Source: Gammaproteobacteria bacterium (GTDB lineage Bacteria; Pseudomonadota; Gammaproteobacteria; GRL18). Taken from it: a stretch of 64,000 nucleotides of DNA. The translations under genes were made by a program, and so were the position numbers. Shown in pieces: positions 1 through 9,372 of this stretch (position 1 is its first letter; every line of letters starts with the position of its first letter). The notes under the pieces are model-generated. The model was not told the origin of the DNA, ran no database searches, and saw only the letters and a program-made list of their open reading frames with translations. The stretch spans positions 1 through 64,000 of the forward strand of contig JADGEK010000011.1 of the NCBI GenBank assembly GCA_016744395.1, in the 5' to 3' direction.

Positions 1-961
1 GCTGATTGCTTGAATGAATACGTTTAAGATAAGCTGAACCAGTAATAATAGCTTCTTAGCATTGGGATGAAGAAAACCATAATCTCTCACACGCCTAAAA
101 CCTTTTGGTAAAACATGCTGAAACACAAGTCGTAAAAAAATCCTCACCTTTGAGCGTGCGCAGTTGAGTTTTCTTTGTTTTACTTTCAGTGTATTTAAAG
201 GTCACCAAACCATTGTTATTGGCGATAATATTTTTTTCACTGATCACCCCTCGATATAAATAACGTGAAAGATATTTAAGAGCAGGCAATCCTTTACCCG
301 CATGAATACAATTGACGATCCATTTATCGGGTGTTTTAGAAGGAATGGCCAATCCCTTTTGAATAATGGCTTCTAGAAAGCGGGCACGGAATACTTTTGC
401 CAAAGCGAATTCATTAAAGAGGTATTTTCCTTTCAATTTTTTCCACTGTTTTTTACGTTTATCCACACCGCCGCCAGGAACCACCAGATGAATATGAGGA
501 TGATAATCTAATTTTCGGTTGTGCGTATGTAAAACAGCGGTCATTCCCAGATGAATTCTGAGCTTATCTGGGTTAAGACCAAAATCTTTTAAGGTACTTG
601 AAACACAAGCAAAGAAAAGAGAATAAATCACTTTCTGATGCTGCCATGCTAATACCCTTAGTTGATAGGGTAATGTAAAAGTCACCAAAAAATACTCGAC
701 GGGCAGTAACTTGGCTTGTTGTCGTTCAAGCCATTGACTGGCTTCATGGTTCTGGCATTTTGGGCAACTGCGGTGACCACAAGACATGGGATGCCAATGT
801 GCCTCATTACAGTGTGTGCATTGCAGATACATCTCACCCGAGTCAGGCGTGCGACAACGCTGTAAAGCATGGATTGCCTGAAGCTGATTGGGTAATAACC
901 CAGTGCCATATTGTGCCAGGAATGAGGACTTATATTGGTTGATAATGGGTTCAAGTTCCAT
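1..961 (-). pseudogene. IS91-family (Y2/HUH) transposase, frameshifted near C-terminus, runs off window start
   Basis: ORF 95..961 has N-terminal Cys/His zinc finger (CTHCNEAHWHPMSCGHRSCPKCQ) and HUH-like YHPHIHLVVPGGG. After a 7-nt homopolymer the IS91-like C-terminus (LRLVFQHVLPKGFRRVRDYGFLHPNAKKLL) continues in another frame. Confidence 0.85.
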
Positions 962-963
962 AT

Positions 964-1867
964 TTACACCTTCTTAAAGTGAATATGAAGAGAATTGATT
1001 AAATCATCAATTTGAATTTTGGAACTTTCCTCTGTGACCTGAGTCAAGTGGGTGTAGCGTGCGGTCGTGGTGGGGCTGGAATGTCCGAGTAAGTCTTGAA
1101 TATGACGCAGGCTTAAGCCGCGTTCAAGAAGATGTGTCGCCCAGCTGTGACGCAAATTATGGATAGAGACTTTTTTTAATGCCACATTCTTCAACCACTC
1201 GTCTCATCGCATGATGCACACCGCCACTATCCATATGACTTTCTGCCAAGCAATATTTTTCCTTTTTACCTGTGGCGTTGGGGAATAATAAATCAGGATG
1301 TCGATGGGTTGCCCAGTAGGTACGCAAGGCTTTTAATGTTAACTCAGGTAGGGGCACCATGCGGTCTTTGGCACCCTTACCTCGACGAATATGAACCAGC
1401 TGACGTTCTGAATCAATATCACTCACTTGTAGGGATAAAGCCTCTTGTAAACGTAAGCCCATTGAATAAACGGTTAACAGGTAAACCTGGTAACGAAGTT
1501 TATTGGTATGAGTAATAATGCGTTCAATTTCAGAGGGTGTCAGGATATCAGGAATACTTTTTACTTTGGGTGGTTTGACAATATCGATCCATTGCCAGTC
1601 TTTTTTTAGGATATGACGCCAAAAAAATTGCAGTCCTATACGCTCAATTTTAACCGTACTCCAGGAATGTGTTTCAACTAATTGTTCAAAATAATCCTGC
1701 AGTTGCTCAGGAGTGAGTTCTTTCAGATGGCAATTAAAATGCTGACTGACACGGCGAACAGCATGAGAGTAGGCCTTCACTGTTTTTTCGGCTTTTCCTT
1801 GTAATTTTAGTAGCTTGACGTGGCGTTTATAATCTTTATCAAACTGTGACTGTTCTTCGCTATTCAT
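964..1867 (-). pseudogene. Tyrosine recombinase/phage integrase associated with the IS91-type element, split by a frameshift
   Basis: ORF 1157..1867 has the SAM-like N-terminal domain and the first catalytic Arg region (GLRLQEALSLQVSDID). ORF 964..1194 has [15 protein letters not shown] and [15 protein letters not shown]. The frames join at a 7-nt homopolymer near 1171-1177. Confidence 0.85.
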
Positions 1868-2094
1868 GGTATAGTTTCCTTTAAGTATTACCCGATATTG
1901 GGTGTAGAAATTATACCTGCGTGGAGGAAGTCATGCTTTTCTGCCGCAGAGCGGCTTCGTCCAACCATTCTTTGCTTTGGATCAGGGACGGAGCGATTAT
2001 CAAAAATCTGGAGAAAACCGAGAAGATTTGCTTTTTAATGTCTTCTCTGGAATATCCCTGTGCCCAAAGAAACAGGCATTGGTATTGAATAAAC

Positions 2095-2421
2095 ATGAAT
2101 AAGCTACCCTATATCATTATTTTTTCATTTATTGTGTTTTATGTGGGACATATTCTATATATTAGAGCTGATGAAAAATTTACTGTTGAAAAATGGGCAA
2201 GTGCAGACCCTGTTTCACACTATAGAATGGCTCTATATTTAGAAAGAGAAAAAATATTAATTGGGAAGCATAAAACAGAAGTACTTAACATGCTTGGGCC
2301 AGCAAGTCAGTCTGACAAAAATTATTTGTTTTATGTAATTGACCAACCTTCTGGAGACAAAGATGGTTTTTCAATTAACTTGTCAATGGGCTTCGTTGAA
2401 TCAGCGTACGTCCATGATTAA
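2095..2421 (+). CDS. Hypothetical membrane-anchored small protein
   Basis: ORF of 108 aa with N-terminal hydrophobic segment; no family confidently recognised. Confidence 0.45.
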   Translation: MNKLPYIIIFSFIVFYVGHILYIRADEKFTVEKWASADPVSHYRMALYLEREKILIGKHKTEVLNMLGPASQSDKNYLFYVIDQPSGDKDGFSINLSMGFVESAYVHD

Positions 2422-2579
2422 TTGTTATTTTTTTAATAGTGAAAAATCTTACCAGAGCATGCTCATGGAAAATCTGGTTGTTACTTGAAGCCAGAATTCT
2501 GAATTTTAGTTGAACAATTATGCCAAAAACAAAGTCTCTGGAACGACCAGTTTTCCAGAGATGCCGACGGTGAAAATAT

Positions 2580-2870
2580 ATGAAAGAAGAATCCGTTATC
2601 CAATTAATAAAAGTATGTTTTAATGACATTGAATTATCTAAACAACTCATTGATATTGAACCAGGTATCGTCAATTCAAGAACAGGGTTAGGTGAAAAGG
2701 CTTTACAATATTTATCTGTTGAGAATCATCTAGAGGCAGTTATATTTCTCTTTCACAATGGTGCTAAGATAAATACAGAAAACGACTGTGGAGGAACACC
2801 ACTATTTGAGTCATCTTCGCTTGGTTATATTGAGAGTGTTTGTCTCTCAGTTACTTTAATAAATTTATGA
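2580..2870 (+). CDS. Truncated ankyrin-repeat protein
   Basis: Ankyrin-like NHLEAVIFLFHNGAKINTENDCGGTPLFESSSLGYIE, then abrupt end. Confidence 0.5.
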   Translation: MKEESVIQLIKVCFNDIELSKQLIDIEPGIVNSRTGLGEKALQYLSVENHLEAVIFLFHNGAKINTENDCGGTPLFESSSLGYIESVCLSVTLINL

Positions 2871-2948
2871 ATATCTACCCTCTTATTTAAAAATATTCGT
2901 TTAACTCTTATAGGTGCTTACTTTACTCTGTAAGTAATAATAAATTAC

Positions 2949-4604
2949 ATGGAAATAAAATTATCAACTCTTTTGGTGTTTATATTGCTTCCTTTTTCTG
3001 TGAATGCAAAACTAACTGCTGAGCAATGTCCTGATTTAAAAGCTGAACTAGTTACTGAGATGTCACAGTCAGTATTTCATAAAGCTGCTGAAGATGGCTC
3101 TCCAATGGCTCAATATTATATGGCTGTTTCTTATTATGGTCATGATGATATAAAGAACCAAGATTATAATAAGGCTCTAGAGTGGCTTGAAAAGTCCGCT
3201 GAACAAGGGTTGATGGAAGCTCAATTTGATTTGTCTCAGTTTTATTTAAAAGGATATACTGCAAAGAAAGATAAATCTAAAGCTGTGTATTGGCTAAAGA
3301 AAGCAGCAGAGCAAGGATATATGGTGGCACAATATAATCTTGGTGTTCTTTATTATAATGGAATAGGGGTTAAACAAAATTATAAGCTTAGTTATGATTT
3401 GTTTAAAAAGGCTGCAATTCAAGGTTATAAAAATGCTCAATATAACTTGGCTCAATTATACGAAAAAGGATATGGAGCTAGAAATAATGATGCCAAGGCC
3501 TTTAATTGGTTTCTCAAAGCTGCAGAACAAGAACATGTTGGGGCACAATATAATATTGGTCTTTTCTATCAAAATGGTATTGGTACTGATGTAAATGCTG
3601 ATAAGGCGATATATTGGCTTGAGAAGGCATCAAAGAAGAATCACCTAAGCTCTATTTACAACTTAGGAGTAATATATCATGAGGGAACTATAAGAAGAAA
3701 GAATATAAAAAAAGCTATTGAATATTACACTGTTTCAGCTTTACAAGGGGATACAGATTCTCAGTATAATTTGGGAAATATATACCGTTTAGGAGAGGAT
3801 GGGCAATTTAAGCCTAAAGAAGCTATTAAGTGGTATTTAAAAGCATTTGACAATGGTGATGTTAGTGCGAGTTCTATGTTGGGGTACATGTATCGTGATG
3901 GAACTGGTGTCGATATAGATTATGACAATGCTGCCAAGTATTTCAAACATGCCTCAGAAAAAGGTGATGCTGAGAGTCAATATAATTTGGCAGTGTTATT
4001 TACCGAAGGAAGAATTAATCGAGATGTAGGTCAAGAAATTTATTGGTACAAAAAAGCTGTTTCGCAAGGTTTGGCACAAGCACAGCATAATTTAGCCTAT
4101 ATGTATCGTGAAGGTAGAGGAGTAGAAAAGAATACTGATGAGACGGTAAGGTTGTTTAAACTGGCTGCAACTCAAGGGTATTACTTGTCTCAATATGATT
4201 TGGGCTTGGCGTATCTTCGCGGAACTGAAATTGATAAAGATTACAATAAAGGTTTCTTATGGGTAAAAAAATCAGCAGAGCAAGGTTATTCAAATGGACA
4301 ACTTGGTCTTGCCTCTCTCTACAAAGATGGGATTGGCATAGAGCAGAATTATTCTGAAGCTAAAAAGTGGTATGAGGTTGCTGTTGAGAGTGGAAGCGTG
4401 GAAGCACTGGTAAATATGGCACTGTACTATTCTGAAGTAGAGAAAAAACTACCTGAAGCATGGGCATGGCTCAATTTGGCAGAGAATCAAGGAGGGGGTG
4501 AGGTGAAGTCCATGAAACTGAAACTAGAAAAGGAAATGAATGAACCGCAACTTGAACAGGCTAAGAAGTTTTCATCTGATCTGTATGTAAAATATTTAAA
4601 GTAA
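2949..4604 (+). CDS. Secreted Sel1/TPR-like repeat protein
   Basis: Signal peptide, then many about 36-aa repeats of type A..YNLG.LY..G.G...D..KA..W..KAAEQG. Confidence 0.92.
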   Translation: MEIKLSTLLVFILLPFSVNAKLTAEQCPDLKAELVTEMSQSVFHKAAEDGSPMAQYYMAVSYYGHDDIKNQDYNKALEWLEKSAEQGLMEAQFDLSQFYLKGYTAKKDKSKAVYWLKKAAEQGYMVAQYNLGVLYYNGIGVKQNYKLSYDLFKKAAIQGYKNAQYNLAQLYEKGYGARNNDAKAFNWFLKAAEQEHVGAQYNIGLFYQNGIGTDVNADKAIYWLEKASKKNHLSSIYNLGVIYHEGTIRRKNIKKAIEYYTVSALQGDTDSQYNLGNIYRLGEDGQFKPKEAIKWYLKAFDNGDVSASSMLGYMYRDGTGVDIDYDNAAKYFKHASEKGDAESQYNLAVLFTEGRINRDVGQEIYWYKKAVSQGLAQAQHNLAYMYREGRGVEKNTDETVRLFKLAATQGYYLSQYDLGLAYLRGTEIDKDYNKGFLWVKKSAEQGYSNGQLGLASLYKDGIGIEQNYSEAKKWYEVAVESGSVEALVNMALYYSEVEKKLPEAWAWLNLAENQGGGEVKSMKLKLEKEMNEPQLEQAKKFSSDLYVKYLK

Positions 4605-4775
4605 TTACTTGCAATCTAATGACGAAAAAAGTTCAGACACCTAAATTTTCATTATGATGAATTAGCAAAGATTTTTGTATTAGGTTGATTGATGGTGACT
4701 AGCCGCTATGTCACAAATCAAGCTGTAAACTTTGAACGACTGAACTCATATTGGAGTGAGATATTTAAATTCTGA

Positions 4776-4963
4776 GCAGCTGCTTTTTGATGTGTGTCGT
4801 TAGCATTTAAAAAATATCGACCTAGTGCTTTGGGACGATAGTGACGCTGTTTAAAAAATATTGACAGTTTAAAAGCAATTAATTTAGCATCAGGTTTCAA
4901 CACCAGAGATTGCCGATTTACGCCCTTAGTGACTAAATAAGTAAGTGCTAATTAAACCACTGT
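4776..4963. repeat. Dispersed diverged repeat, copy 1
   Basis: Shares exact 23-mer aaagcaattaatttagcatcagg plus flanking similarity with 11339-11525. Confidence 0.7.
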
Positions 4964-5098
4964 TTGTCGATCTCGACCATATTAATAATGTTTTTATAAC
5001 CAAGTTTGAACAATTGGGTGTGGCCGCTATCAGGAAATTTCAAAACAATTCATATTTGGACGAAATGTCTGGTTAAGGTCAGTTTTTACCAATTCAAA

Positions 5099-5659
5099 TT
5101 ATGCAGCAACCCTCTTTGCTAAACTTAAGAAGTCATCATTGTACTCGTATTCATTTCTGGTTTCTTCAATGGCAACATTTAAATCGTGAATCGCTTTTAA
5201 TACCTCAATATCATTGTCCTGGATATTAAGTTTGTTTTGCTTAAAAAGCCAGATGGCAACATCCAATACATACCAATAATCCACTTTTCCTGAAACGATT
5301 GAACAAGGGAATGGTTCACTACTAGCTGATTCTCCACGTGCATATTTACTCAGATTTTGCTTTGTGCACCCAAACAGGTTTGCCATTTCAGATAAATTGG
5401 CTATGTAAGGACCTGCCTTGATCAATTTAGCATGAGGTATTGCCTGAGTAATGGCTTCAATCGCTGATTTAATGGCATCAAAAGCAGTAGACGATTCTCT
5501 GGTAAAATCTGCCGCTAAATAACCTACTTTTCCAACACCCATAACAGCATCATCACATCCTGTTTCAAACAGCGCATCAAGATATTGTTCTGCATCTTCA
5601 TTCGAGTGAAGTGAGAATATAATTTGAAATTGGTAGTTATTCATTATCATCTTCCTCAA
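5099..5659 (-). CDS. HTH DNA-binding protein, putative antitoxin-like partner of the upstream HicA-like gene
   Basis: HTH-like NLSEMANLFGCTKQNLSKYARGE; overlaps upstream small ORF by 23 bp. Confidence 0.7.
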   Translation of the reverse strand: MRKMIMNNYQFQIIFSLHSNEDAEQYLDALFETGCDDAVMGVGKVGYLAADFTRESSTAFDAIKSAIEAITQAIPHAKLIKAGPYIANLSEMANLFGCTKQNLSKYARGESASSEPFPCSIVSGKVDYWYVLDVAIWLFKQNKLNIQDNDIEVLKAIHDLNVAIEETRNEYEYNDDFLSLAKRVAA

Positions 5660-5903
5660 TCATTACACAACCATCAATAACACGCATTATATCTCTGGCA
5701 TGTTGTTGTGGGTTTCTGGGGGTTGACCAGATACTTTTAATACAAAAGAGATTCTCCCTACATAAAGGAGAATTTTCTGGACAATACATTTTGCCCCAAC
5801 TGTGAGCATGACCAGAAGATTTTTCAATTTTCCAGTCTTTAGATTCAGCATATTGAAGTGCTTCTTCTATATGTTTGTTGGGATGTTTTTTTCTTGGCAT
5901 CAC
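5637..5903 (-). CDS. HicA-like small protein (putative toxin/mRNA interferase-like)
   Basis: 88 aa, motif HIEEALQYAESKDWKIEKSSGHAHSWGKMYCPE ... SIWSTPRNPQQHARDIMRVID. Confidence 0.65.
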   Translation of the reverse strand: MMPRKKHPNKHIEEALQYAESKDWKIEKSSGHAHSWGKMYCPENSPLCRENLFCIKSIWSTPRNPQQHARDIMRVIDGCVMIEEDDNE

Positions 5904-5974
5904 TGAAGAATAGCAAATTGGTTGTCAAATGACAACTGCAAATTTTTAAACCATAATTAAATTAACAAAAGGTA

Positions 5975-6602
5975 ATCCCCCAGCTCTGCTGGGGTGACTA
6001 TCAAAGTTTGACAAATACGGGATTCATCGTAAGTATCCTCATCTGCGAACCGCTCAAAGTTCAATGATAAGGAAACAAACGATGAAAGCACAATCAAGCT
6101 TAAACCATACAGTATGGGAATGTAAATATCATATTGTCTGGATACCAAAATACAGAAAAAAGACAATTTATAAGAATTTAAGGCAATATCTTGGAGTTAC
6201 ATTTAAAGACTTAGCCTCCCAAAAGGAATGTACAATAGAAGAAGGGCATCTGATGCCTGATCATGTTCATATATTGATATCAATACCACCAAAATATTCA
6301 GTATCACAAATTGTTGGTTTTATAAAAGGAAAAAGTGCCATATCAATAGCCAGAACGTATATGGGGCGAAAGAAAAATTTTACAGGTCAAAGTTTTTGGG
6401 CAAGAGGATATCATGTATCAACAGTTGGTCGTGATGAAGATACTGTCCGAGAATATATAAGACATCAGGAAAAAGAAGATCAGAGAATTGATCAACTGAA
6501 CTTTTTTTAAAGCGTTACCACCTTCAGGTGGTTAATAAATCAGTCCGCTTTGAGCGGTTAACAAATTCAAGCCTCCGGCTTTGCCGGAGGTATTTGACTA
6601 AG
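5975..6602 (+). mobile_element. IS200-type element (tnpA only) with terminal hairpins
   Basis: Y1 transposase ORF flanked by hairpins ccccagctctgctgggg (left) and cctccggctttgccggagg (right); ends approximate. Confidence 0.7.
6082..6510 (+). CDS. tnpA: IS200/IS605-family Y1 transposase TnpA
   Basis: HTVWECKYHIVWIPKYRKK, HUH motif MPDHVHILISIPPKYS, FWARGYHVSTVGRDEDTVREYIRHQEKED. Confidence 0.92.
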   Translation: MKAQSSLNHTVWECKYHIVWIPKYRKKTIYKNLRQYLGVTFKDLASQKECTIEEGHLMPDHVHILISIPPKYSVSQIVGFIKGKSAISIARTYMGRKKNFTGQSFWARGYHVSTVGRDEDTVREYIRHQEKEDQRIDQLNFF

Positions 6603-6630
6603 CAATCTAAAAGTTAAGAGGGAGATTATT

Positions 6631-6936
6631 ATGGAAACTCAACTAAAGAGCCAGCAAAAAAGACAACCATGGAATAAGGGACGTATCCTTGGTCAGAAAC
6701 CAGCCTTAAAACTCAAAGAGATATGGGAAATTCGTATTCGCTTACAGATGGATAATAATATACGTGAACTTGCTTTATTCAATATGGCAATTGATAGTAA
6801 ATTACGAGGCTGTGACCTGGTTAAGCTTAAAGTCAGCAATATTAGCAGAGCAATATTAGCAGGCCACCCACAAAATGAAGATTATAAAGCATTAAACTTT
6901 CTAGATAAATTCCATCAATATCGATTAAAAAAATGA
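6631..6936 (+). pseudogene. Truncated tyrosine recombinase (N-terminal remnant)
   Basis: QPWNKGRILGQKPALKLKEIWEIRIRLQMDNNIRELALFNMAIDSKLRGCDLVKLKVSNI is recognisable as a small tyrosine recombinase; the catalytic C-terminal region is missing. Confidence 0.65.
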
Positions 6937-7069
6937 GCTTACCTAAAAACAAGGGTAACTTGAGAAATAGAGGGCTCAATGTATTCAGAGGGAGGTAAAG
7001 CTGAGAACATCAGACAGGGGAGAATCTGCAATACCTTGCAAAACAGTCTAAAAGAGTAAACGATTAATT

Positions 7070-8086
7070 TTAAGTCGTGATGGGAGTCGGAAGGTTGGTT
7101 TTAAATAGCTTCCTGCAAGCATTAATCCCTCTAACCCAATGTCTTTTTTGTTTCTGACAGAGTAATTTCAACTGTTCTTCTGGTCCAACAAAAGAGTGAA
7201 AGCCTTTTGAAAATCCCTGAATGGTTTCCAACCAGATTTGTTCATCAAGTTGCAGTTTTTGTAGGATGTTGGGTGTGTTGGGATTAATAAAACCGCGTTT
7301 ATCGTCTCGGACAATACGACCCGTCCAGTCAGCCAGTTCCAGGTAATCCTTGAGGTCAAAGGCAACCCCATTCTCTTTGAGTGAACTGCCAATAAACAAT
7401 GACAGTTTGATTGTGTTGTTGTTCGTGCGCTTGGCTATTTTTGTTTGAGTGCTTTGCTCAATACGCTGTTTAATGGAGGTGTGCTCAGAAGTTTCCAGCG
7501 TCTTACAAATATCTGCTCTTATGGGGTTTAAGTCGACATAGACCATGCAACTGAGAATAGCCTGCTCATCGAGTAATGCCTGACTTTTAAATCGTCCTTC
7601 CCAGAATCGACCAGTGCAATGGTCTTCGGCATTGGCTTTACGGGCAATGTACTCATTTAAACAACGCATAAACCAGCTGATGTCCATGAGACGATGTCTA
7701 AAGACATTAATGGTTTCTCGTGCCTTGTCTTGCTCGGCCTCAGAGTGGCATTCGCCATTAAAATAGCGTTCGACCAGTACAGGAATTGAAAAAAGCTGTT
7801 CCCAGCGCTGTATGACTTGTTCATCACTCCAACCAAGGGCATGGTGCTCATTGATTTTCAGGACGGTATGGGTATGGTTTGACATAATGGCATAGGCACA
7901 AACTTCAATGGCAAAAGTGTTTGAGAGCAAGGCGAGTCGTTCGATGATCCATTGTTTGCGATGACTATAGTCTTTGTTGGTTGTCCTATCAATGCCGCAA
8001 AGAAATGTGCGACGAACACAGCGAGAAATACAGTGATAAAACGGGGTATCAGAAAGGCTGATTTGTTGTTTTCTTGGGGTGGGCAT
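7070..8086 (-). CDS. Y1 (IS200-like/REP-associated-type) transposase, full-length copy
   Basis: FYHCISRCVRRTFLCG, AYAIMSNHTHTVLKI (HUH-type motif), FWEGRFKSQALLDEQAILSCMVYVDLNPIRA. Confidence 0.88.
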   Translation of the reverse strand: MPTPRKQQISLSDTPFYHCISRCVRRTFLCGIDRTTNKDYSHRKQWIIERLALLSNTFAIEVCAYAIMSNHTHTVLKINEHHALGWSDEQVIQRWEQLFSIPVLVERYFNGECHSEAEQDKARETINVFRHRLMDISWFMRCLNEYIARKANAEDHCTGRFWEGRFKSQALLDEQAILSCMVYVDLNPIRADICKTLETSEHTSIKQRIEQSTQTKIAKRTNNNTIKLSLFIGSSLKENGVAFDLKDYLELADWTGRIVRDDKRGFINPNTPNILQKLQLDEQIWLETIQGFSKGFHSFVGPEEQLKLLCQKQKRHWVRGINACRKLFKTNLPTPITT

Positions 8087-8190
8087 TGATTAACTCCGTT
8101 TAATCATAATGAAAACAAAGTATATTCTTTATTTGTACGATAATCAAATTATTAGTGTAAAGGGTAATTTGTTTAAGATTTTTATCTGCT

Positions 8191-9120
8191 CTATACTGGA
8201 ATGAAATTATGGCTGTCCTGTAATATCCTGTAATATCGTTTTGAAAATCCCTGAATGGTTTCCAACCAGATTTGTTCATCAAGTTGCAGTTTTTGTAGGA
8301 TGTTGGGTGTGCTGGGATTAATAAAACCGCGTTTATCGTCTCGGACAATACGACCCGTCCAGTCAGCCAGTTCCAGGTAATCCTTGAGGTCAAAGGCAAC
8401 CCCATTCTCTTTGAGTGAACTGCCAATAAACAATGACAGTTTGATTGTGTTGTTGTTCGTGCGCTTGGCTATTTTTGTTTGAGTGCTTTGCTCAATACGC
8501 TGTTTAATGGAGGTGTGCTCAGAAGTTTCCAGCGTCTTACAAATATCTGCTCTTATGGGGTTTAAGTCGACATAGACCATGCAACTGAGAATAGCCTGCT
8601 CATCGAGTAATGCCTGACTTTTAAATCGTCCTTCCCAGAATCGACCAGTGCAATGGTCTTCGGCATTGGCTTTACGGGCAATGTACTCATTTAAACAACG
8701 CATAAACCAGCTGATGTCCATGAGACGATGTCTAAAGACATTAATGGTTTCTCGTGCCTTGTCTTGCTCGGCCTCAGAGTGGCATTCGCCATTAAAATAG
8801 CGTTCGACCAGTACAGGAATTGAAAAAAGCTGTTCCCAGCGCTGTATGACTTGTTCATCACTCCAACCAAGGGCATGGTGCTCATTGATTTTCAGGACGG
8901 TATGGGTATGGTTTGACATAATGGCATAGGCACAAACTTCAATGGCAAAAGTGTTTGAGAGCAAGGCGAGTCGTTCGATGATCCATTGTTTGCGATGACT
9001 ATAGTCTTTGTTGGTTGTCCTATCAATGCCGCAAAGAAATGTGCGACGAACACAGCGAGAAATACAGTGATAAAACGGGGTATCAGAAAGGCTGATTTGT
9101 TGTTTTCTTGGGGTGGGCAT
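8191..9120 (-). pseudogene. Second copy of the Y1 transposase, 3'-truncated by the duplication junction
   Basis: Nearly identical to 7070..8086 until ETIQGFSK, then a novel tail RYYRILQDSHNFIPV read from the junction. Confidence 0.9.
8214..8238. repeat. Short direct repeats cctgtaatatc (2 copies)
   Basis: ctgtcctgtaatatcctgtaatatcg. Confidence 0.85.
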
Positions 9121-9246
9121 TGATTAACTCCGTTTAATCATAATGAAAACAAAGTATATTCTTTATTTGTACGATAATCAAATTATTAGTGTAAAGGGTA
9201 ATTTGTTTAAGATTTTTATCTGCTCTATACTGGAATGAAATTATGG

Positions 9247-9320
9247 CTGTCCTGTAATATCTGTGTAATATCTGCTGTCCTGTAATATCTGTAATATCGC
9301 TTCTGTCCTGTAATATCGCT
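9247..9320. repeat. Short direct repeats (ctgtc)ctgtaatatc(gct), 5 taatatc cores
   Basis: taatatc at 9255, 9266, 9283, 9292 and 9311. Confidence 0.88.
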
Positions 9321-9372
9321 TTTTGTCACTATATTCTTGGAATTTTTAATTAATCTTTATTTAGGAGAGAAA

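Larger units (their letters stand above)
7205..9261. repeat. Tandem duplication, unit about 1034 bp
   Basis: 7205..8227 matches 8239..9261 almost exactly (start codons at 8086 and 9120 are 1034 bp apart; translations differ at one residue, N versus S). Confidence 0.95.

Noticed and set aside
1911-2096. ORF 1911..2096 minus strand
   Set aside because: Short low-information ORF next to the IS91-type element; no supporting family or strong start context.
7168-8885. Additional ORFs within the Y1 transposase copies (7168..7392, 7657..7851, 8100..8426, 8691..8885)
   Set aside because: Alternate-frame shadows of the transposase; identical in both copies only because of the duplication.
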